64,000 nt of DNA from an uncultured Flavobacteriales bacterium. GTDB taxonomy: Bacteria; Bacteroidota; Bacteroidia; Flavobacteriales_E; Vicingaceae. Below are positions 61,408 through 64,000 of this stretch, one piece after another (the first letter of the stretch is position 1; every line of letters starts with the position of its first letter). Location of the stretch: positions 95,502-159,501 of the forward strand of contig CALCHN010000028.1 of the NCBI GenBank assembly GCA_937901255.1. The letters are read 5' to 3'. The position numbers and the translations under genes are program-made. The notes under the pieces were generated by a model. The model saw only the letters and a program-made list of their open reading frames with translations. It did no database searches and was not told the DNA's origin.

Positions 61408-61854
61408 ATGGAAGAAACTTACAATAAAAACAAACAATTACGCTACGATTTGGCGTATTTAAAAATGGCTAAAGAGTGGTCTAAATTATCGCACTGCAAA
61501 AGAAAACAGGTGGGAGCGTTGGTGGTAAAAGATAGAATGATAATTTCTGACGGCTATAATGGTTCGCCAACTGGTTACGATAATTGTTGTGAAGATGAAG
61601 ACGGAAAAACATTATGGTACGTGCTTCATGCCGAAGCAAACGCATTAATGAAAATTGCAAAATCTACCAATAATGCTAATGGTGCAACACTTTATATTAC
61701 GCTTTCGCCATGCAAGGAGTGTAGCAAATTAATTTTACAAGCAGGGATAAAAAGAGTGGTTTATTGCAACGATTATAAAGACAAAGATGGTCTTAATTTT
61801 TTAGAAGAATCGGGCATAGATGTTACTTTTATTAGATTAGAAGATTATCCATAA
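61408..61854 (+). CDS. dCMP/CMP deaminase family protein (ComE-like)
   Basis: This 148-aa zinc deaminase has the H-A-E-A-N-A-L motif and, about 25 residues later, S-P-C-K-E-C-S-K, which together bind zinc and activate water. It also has Q-V-G-A-L-V-V and G-Y-N-G-S-P-T-G-Y, characteristic of deoxycytidylate deaminases. It supplies dUMP for dTMP synthesis. The start at 61408 (MEETYNKNKQ) is chosen over TTG at 61390, which lies in the promoter. Confidence 0.92.
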   Translation: MEETYNKNKQLRYDLAYLKMAKEWSKLSHCKRKQVGALVVKDRMIISDGYNGSPTGYDNCCEDEDGKTLWYVLHAEANALMKIAKSTNNANGATLYITLSPCKECSKLILQAGIKRVVYCNDYKDKDGLNFLEESGIDVTFIRLEDYP

Positions 61855-61863
61855 ATATACAAC

Positions 61864-63483
61864 ATGAACAAGTATAATATAAAAATATTTTTACCTCTTT
61901 TACTTACACTTAGTGTTGTAGTAGGAATTTATTTGGGGTCTTATTTATCTTCAACAACAGGTAATAGGTCTATTATTTTTTCAAAATCTAATAACAAATC
62001 TAGTACAGGAAAGCTTAATGAGATACTTAATTTTATTGAAGAAGCTTATGTAGATTCGGTTGATAGCAAAGAGTTGTTAGAAAACTCCATCAATTCTATG
62101 TTGTCCAACTTAGATCCTCATTCTTATTATATTTCTCCAAAAGATTTTAATGATATGAATGATCCCATTGAAGGCTCTTTTGAAGGAATTGGCGTTGAAT
62201 TTAGAATTAAGGATGATACTGTGATGGTAGTAGCGGCAATAGCTAATGGTCCTTCGGAAAAACTTGGAATACAGGCAGGAGATAGAATTATTAAGGTAGA
62301 TACCGTAACTATTGCTGGTAAAAACATTACCAATAATGATGTGATTAAGTTATTAAAAGGACCGAGAGGAACAAAAGTGAATGTTTTTATTAAAAGAAGA
62401 GGAACAAAAAAACTGCTAAAGTTTGCTATTGTTAGAGATGAAATTCCAATTTATAGTGTTGATGCTCCTTATATGATTGACGATCATATTGGATATGTGA
62501 AAATATCTAGGTTTGCTAAAACAACATACGCTGAGTTTATACAAGCTGTAGCCGAACTCAAAGAAAAAGATATGGAAAATTTGATTATTGATTTGAGAAA
62601 CAATGGAGGAGGAGTATTGTCATCGGCAATTAGTATTGCGGATGAAATTTTAGATAAAAATCAGATGATTGTTTATACGAAAGGAAGAGCAAGAAAAAAA
62701 ACGGAATATTATTCTACTTCAAAAGGGATATTAAAAGGAGTTAAAATAGCGATTTTAATAAATGAAAACTCAGCATCGGCAAGTGAAATATTAGCTGGAG
62801 CAATTCAGGATAACGATAGAGGGATTATTTTAGGAAGACGTTCGTTTGGAAAAGGGTTGGTTCAAGAACAAATTCCTTGGCCAGATGGATCGGCAATTAG
62901 ACTTACTGTTGCTCGATATTATACGCCCTCAGGAAGGTCTATTCAAAAACCTTATGAAAATGGGTTAGATGATTATAATTTAGAGGCATATAAAAGATAT
63001 GAAAATGGTGAGTTGTTAGAGGCTGATAGTGTTCATTTTCCTGATTCATTAAAATATTTTACAAAGAAAGGTAAAGTGGTTTATGGTGGTGGAGGAATTA
63101 TGCCCGATATTTTTATTCCGTTAGATACAATTGGAGGAACAGATTATTTATATCAGTTGAGGTATAATGGAATTATTCAGGAATTTTCGTTGAACTATAT
63201 TGATAGTAGAAGAAAACAAATGTTGGAATCGTATCATGATGCCGTTCAATTTAAAAAACAATTTAAAGTAAGTAATCAATTGTTTAATAATTTTATAAAG
63301 TTTGCTACTGAGTCAGGCATAGAGAGGGATTTAGGACAAATTAAAAAATCTAAATCTTTAATCGAGCAAGGCTTAAAAGCAGATATGAGCAGACATCTTT
63401 ATGGTAATTTTGGTTTTTATGTTATTGTTAATGAAAACGACAACACCATTAATAGAGCTATTGAAGAAATTAAAGAGCAGTAA
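61864..63483 (+). CDS. C-terminal processing peptidase, S41 family (CtpA-like)
   Basis: This 539-aa periplasmic serine protease has an N-terminal membrane anchor (L-L-T-L-S-V-V-V-G-I-Y-L-G-S-Y). A PDZ domain lies near residues 90-175 (G-S-F-E-G-I-G-V-E-F, then G-D-R-I-I-K-V-D). The catalytic serine is in E-N-S-A-S-A-S-E-I and the lysine in R-R-S-F-G-K-G-L-V-Q. The C-terminal 150 residues are a helical extension usual for Bacteroidota members. It degrades or trims periplasmic proteins. The next gene begins three bases after its stop. Confidence 0.93.
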   Translation: MNKYNIKIFLPLLLTLSVVVGIYLGSYLSSTTGNRSIIFSKSNNKSSTGKLNEILNFIEEAYVDSVDSKELLENSINSMLSNLDPHSYYISPKDFNDMNDPIEGSFEGIGVEFRIKDDTVMVVAAIANGPSEKLGIQAGDRIIKVDTVTIAGKNITNNDVIKLLKGPRGTKVNVFIKRRGTKKLLKFAIVRDEIPIYSVDAPYMIDDHIGYVKISRFAKTTYAEFIQAVAELKEKDMENLIIDLRNNGGGVLSSAISIADEILDKNQMIVYTKGRARKKTEYYSTSKGILKGVKIAILINENSASASEILAGAIQDNDRGIILGRRSFGKGLVQEQIPWPDGSAIRLTVARYYTPSGRSIQKPYENGLDDYNLEAYKRYENGELLEADSVHFPDSLKYFTKKGKVVYGGGGIMPDIFIPLDTIGGTDYLYQLRYNGIIQEFSLNYIDSRRKQMLESYHDAVQFKKQFKVSNQLFNNFIKFATESGIERDLGQIKKSKSLIEQGLKADMSRHLYGNFGFYVIVNENDNTINRAIEEIKEQ

Positions 63484-63486
63484 AAA

Positions 63487-63879
63487 ATGATAAAAGATAT
63501 CCCTCAGGAAAAAGTTACTAATGTAGCCATTGCTGTTGTTCAAGAAGGTGAAGATTGGAATGTTTACTTGGTAAATTTAAAAGATACCGCTTTAGAAAAC
63601 GTATTAGTATCTTCTAAAGGTTATATTACTCATGAGAATGGTTCTCAAACAAAGACTTCTGAATTACGACATGCATTGGGTAATGTTCCTCCTAGAAGTT
63701 ACGCTAAAATAGAGCCTATTATCGAAAATGTTTTTGGTTTACATAATCAGTATTGGGTAACTTATTTTTCAGAAAATCAGTTGTTGGATAAAAAATACAT
63801 TTTTTTAGCAGAAACAATTAAAGAAGCAAATTTTGTAAAAATTCCTATTCTTAATAAGAGAGGAGTAATGATAGTATAA
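63487..63879 (+). CDS. Conserved Bacteroidota-type hypothetical protein (130 aa)
   Basis: The protein is a beta-rich single domain (V-A-I-A-V-V, then W-N-V-Y-L-V-N-L, and Y-W-V-T-Y-F). I cannot assign a function. It is coupled to the S41 protease gene by a three-base gap and ends at a strong terminator, so the two form an operon. Confidence 0.75.
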   Translation: MIKDIPQEKVTNVAIAVVQEGEDWNVYLVNLKDTALENVLVSSKGYITHENGSQTKTSELRHALGNVPPRSYAKIEPIIENVFGLHNQYWVTYFSENQLLDKKYIFLAETIKEANFVKIPILNKRGVMIV

Positions 63880-63880
63880 A

Positions 63881-63912
63881 AAAAATCCCGCTGAAATTCA
63901 GCGGGATTTTTT
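63881..63912. terminator. Bidirectional terminator
   Basis: AAAAATCCCGCTGAA and TTCAGCGGGATTTTT form a long stem with A and T runs on either side. It serves the operon ending at 63879 and the convergent gene starting beyond the window. Confidence 0.88.
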
Positions 63913-63926
63913 ATGAGAGGAAATGG

Positions 63927-64000
63927 TTATCTAATAAGCGACAGTGTACCTTTTTGGAAGAACTGTTGTCCATCAATACCTTCGGCTTTAATGATGAAGA
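63927..64000 (-). CDS. C-terminus of a protein entering from beyond the window
   Basis: Only the last 24 codons are visible, reading F-I-I-K-A-E-G-I-D-G-Q-Q-F-F-Q-K-G-T-L-S-L-I-R and stop. The ending with G-x-x-F-x-x-K-G-T-L-S-L-I-R is like that of T9SS type B (gliding-motility-associated) C-terminal domains, so a surface protein is likely. Confidence 0.6.
   Translation of the reverse strand, partial: FIIKAEGIDGQQFFQKGTLSLIR

Overview
The window looks like chromosome from a low-GC Bacteroidota, probably a member of Flavobacteriales. Many secreted proteins end in type IX secretion (T9SS) sorting domains, promoters carry the Bacteroidota -7 box TAnnTTTG (once with TTTG 19 bp upstream), Shine-Dalgarno sites are mostly absent, and the metabolic genes (mtnA, a long-form hutU, DUF502, DUF5522) suit that group.

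Layout. (1) 1-10954 is core DNA: a lipoprotein, a secreted CocE-type hydrolase, a giant SprB/PKD adhesin-like protein with a type B sorting domain, a mtnA/class II aldolase pair, a HAD phosphatase and a CAU-anticodon tRNA gene. (2) About 11032-51385 is an integrative island inserted in the 3' half of that tRNA gene. A 48-bp piece of the tRNA is repeated at 10984-11031 and 51386-51433, both inner ends carry the same 19-bp ATTTGCAT-type repeat, and a tyrosine recombinase lies at the right end. (3) A second element, 11115-23529, is nested at its left end. It has its own integrase and 33-bp flanking repeats. (4) 51434-64000 is core DNA again: a ParE-type toxin-antitoxin pair, hutU, DUF502, a repetitive T9SS protein, a PLP desulfhydrase/deaminase, a LysM glucosaminidase, an acyltransferase, a dCMP deaminase and a C-terminal processing protease.

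The island is rich in probable defence genes. The nested element carries, in one minus-strand array, a DnaQ-like/RecQ/UvrD triple fusion (1609 aa), a GIY-YIG protein, a PD-(D/E)XK nuclease and a nuclease-STAND NTPase-TPR protein. The outer island has an eleven-gene, 13-kb minus-strand array: type IIG restriction-modification enzyme, unknown 225-aa protein, DUF3800, a 45-aa basic peptide, DUF2971-like, SIR2, a 920-aa helical partner, a HEPN-like zinc-ribbon protein, two unknowns and a double GIY-YIG protein. It also carries four T9SS-secreted proteins, a small XRE regulator with a perfect palindrome upstream, and a replication module (DnaB, Lin1244-type protein, two excisionase-like HTH proteins) with no visible conjugation or capsid genes.

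The most interesting signal is that the two arrays share the same frame. On either side of the STAND gene lie scars of genes that are intact in the other array: an 85-bp match to the 3' end of the 204-aa gene, and a 42-aa in-frame fusion of the first and last residues of the type IIG enzyme. This suggests one ancestral defence scaffold whose cargo was exchanged. The type IIG tail, which encodes GGAGGAG, seems to have been kept as a ribosome binding site for the next gene.

Other notable points: in-frame palindromic repeats inside hutU, and two genes (SIR2 and a metallophosphatase) whose conserved N-termini have no ATG, GTG or TTG start.
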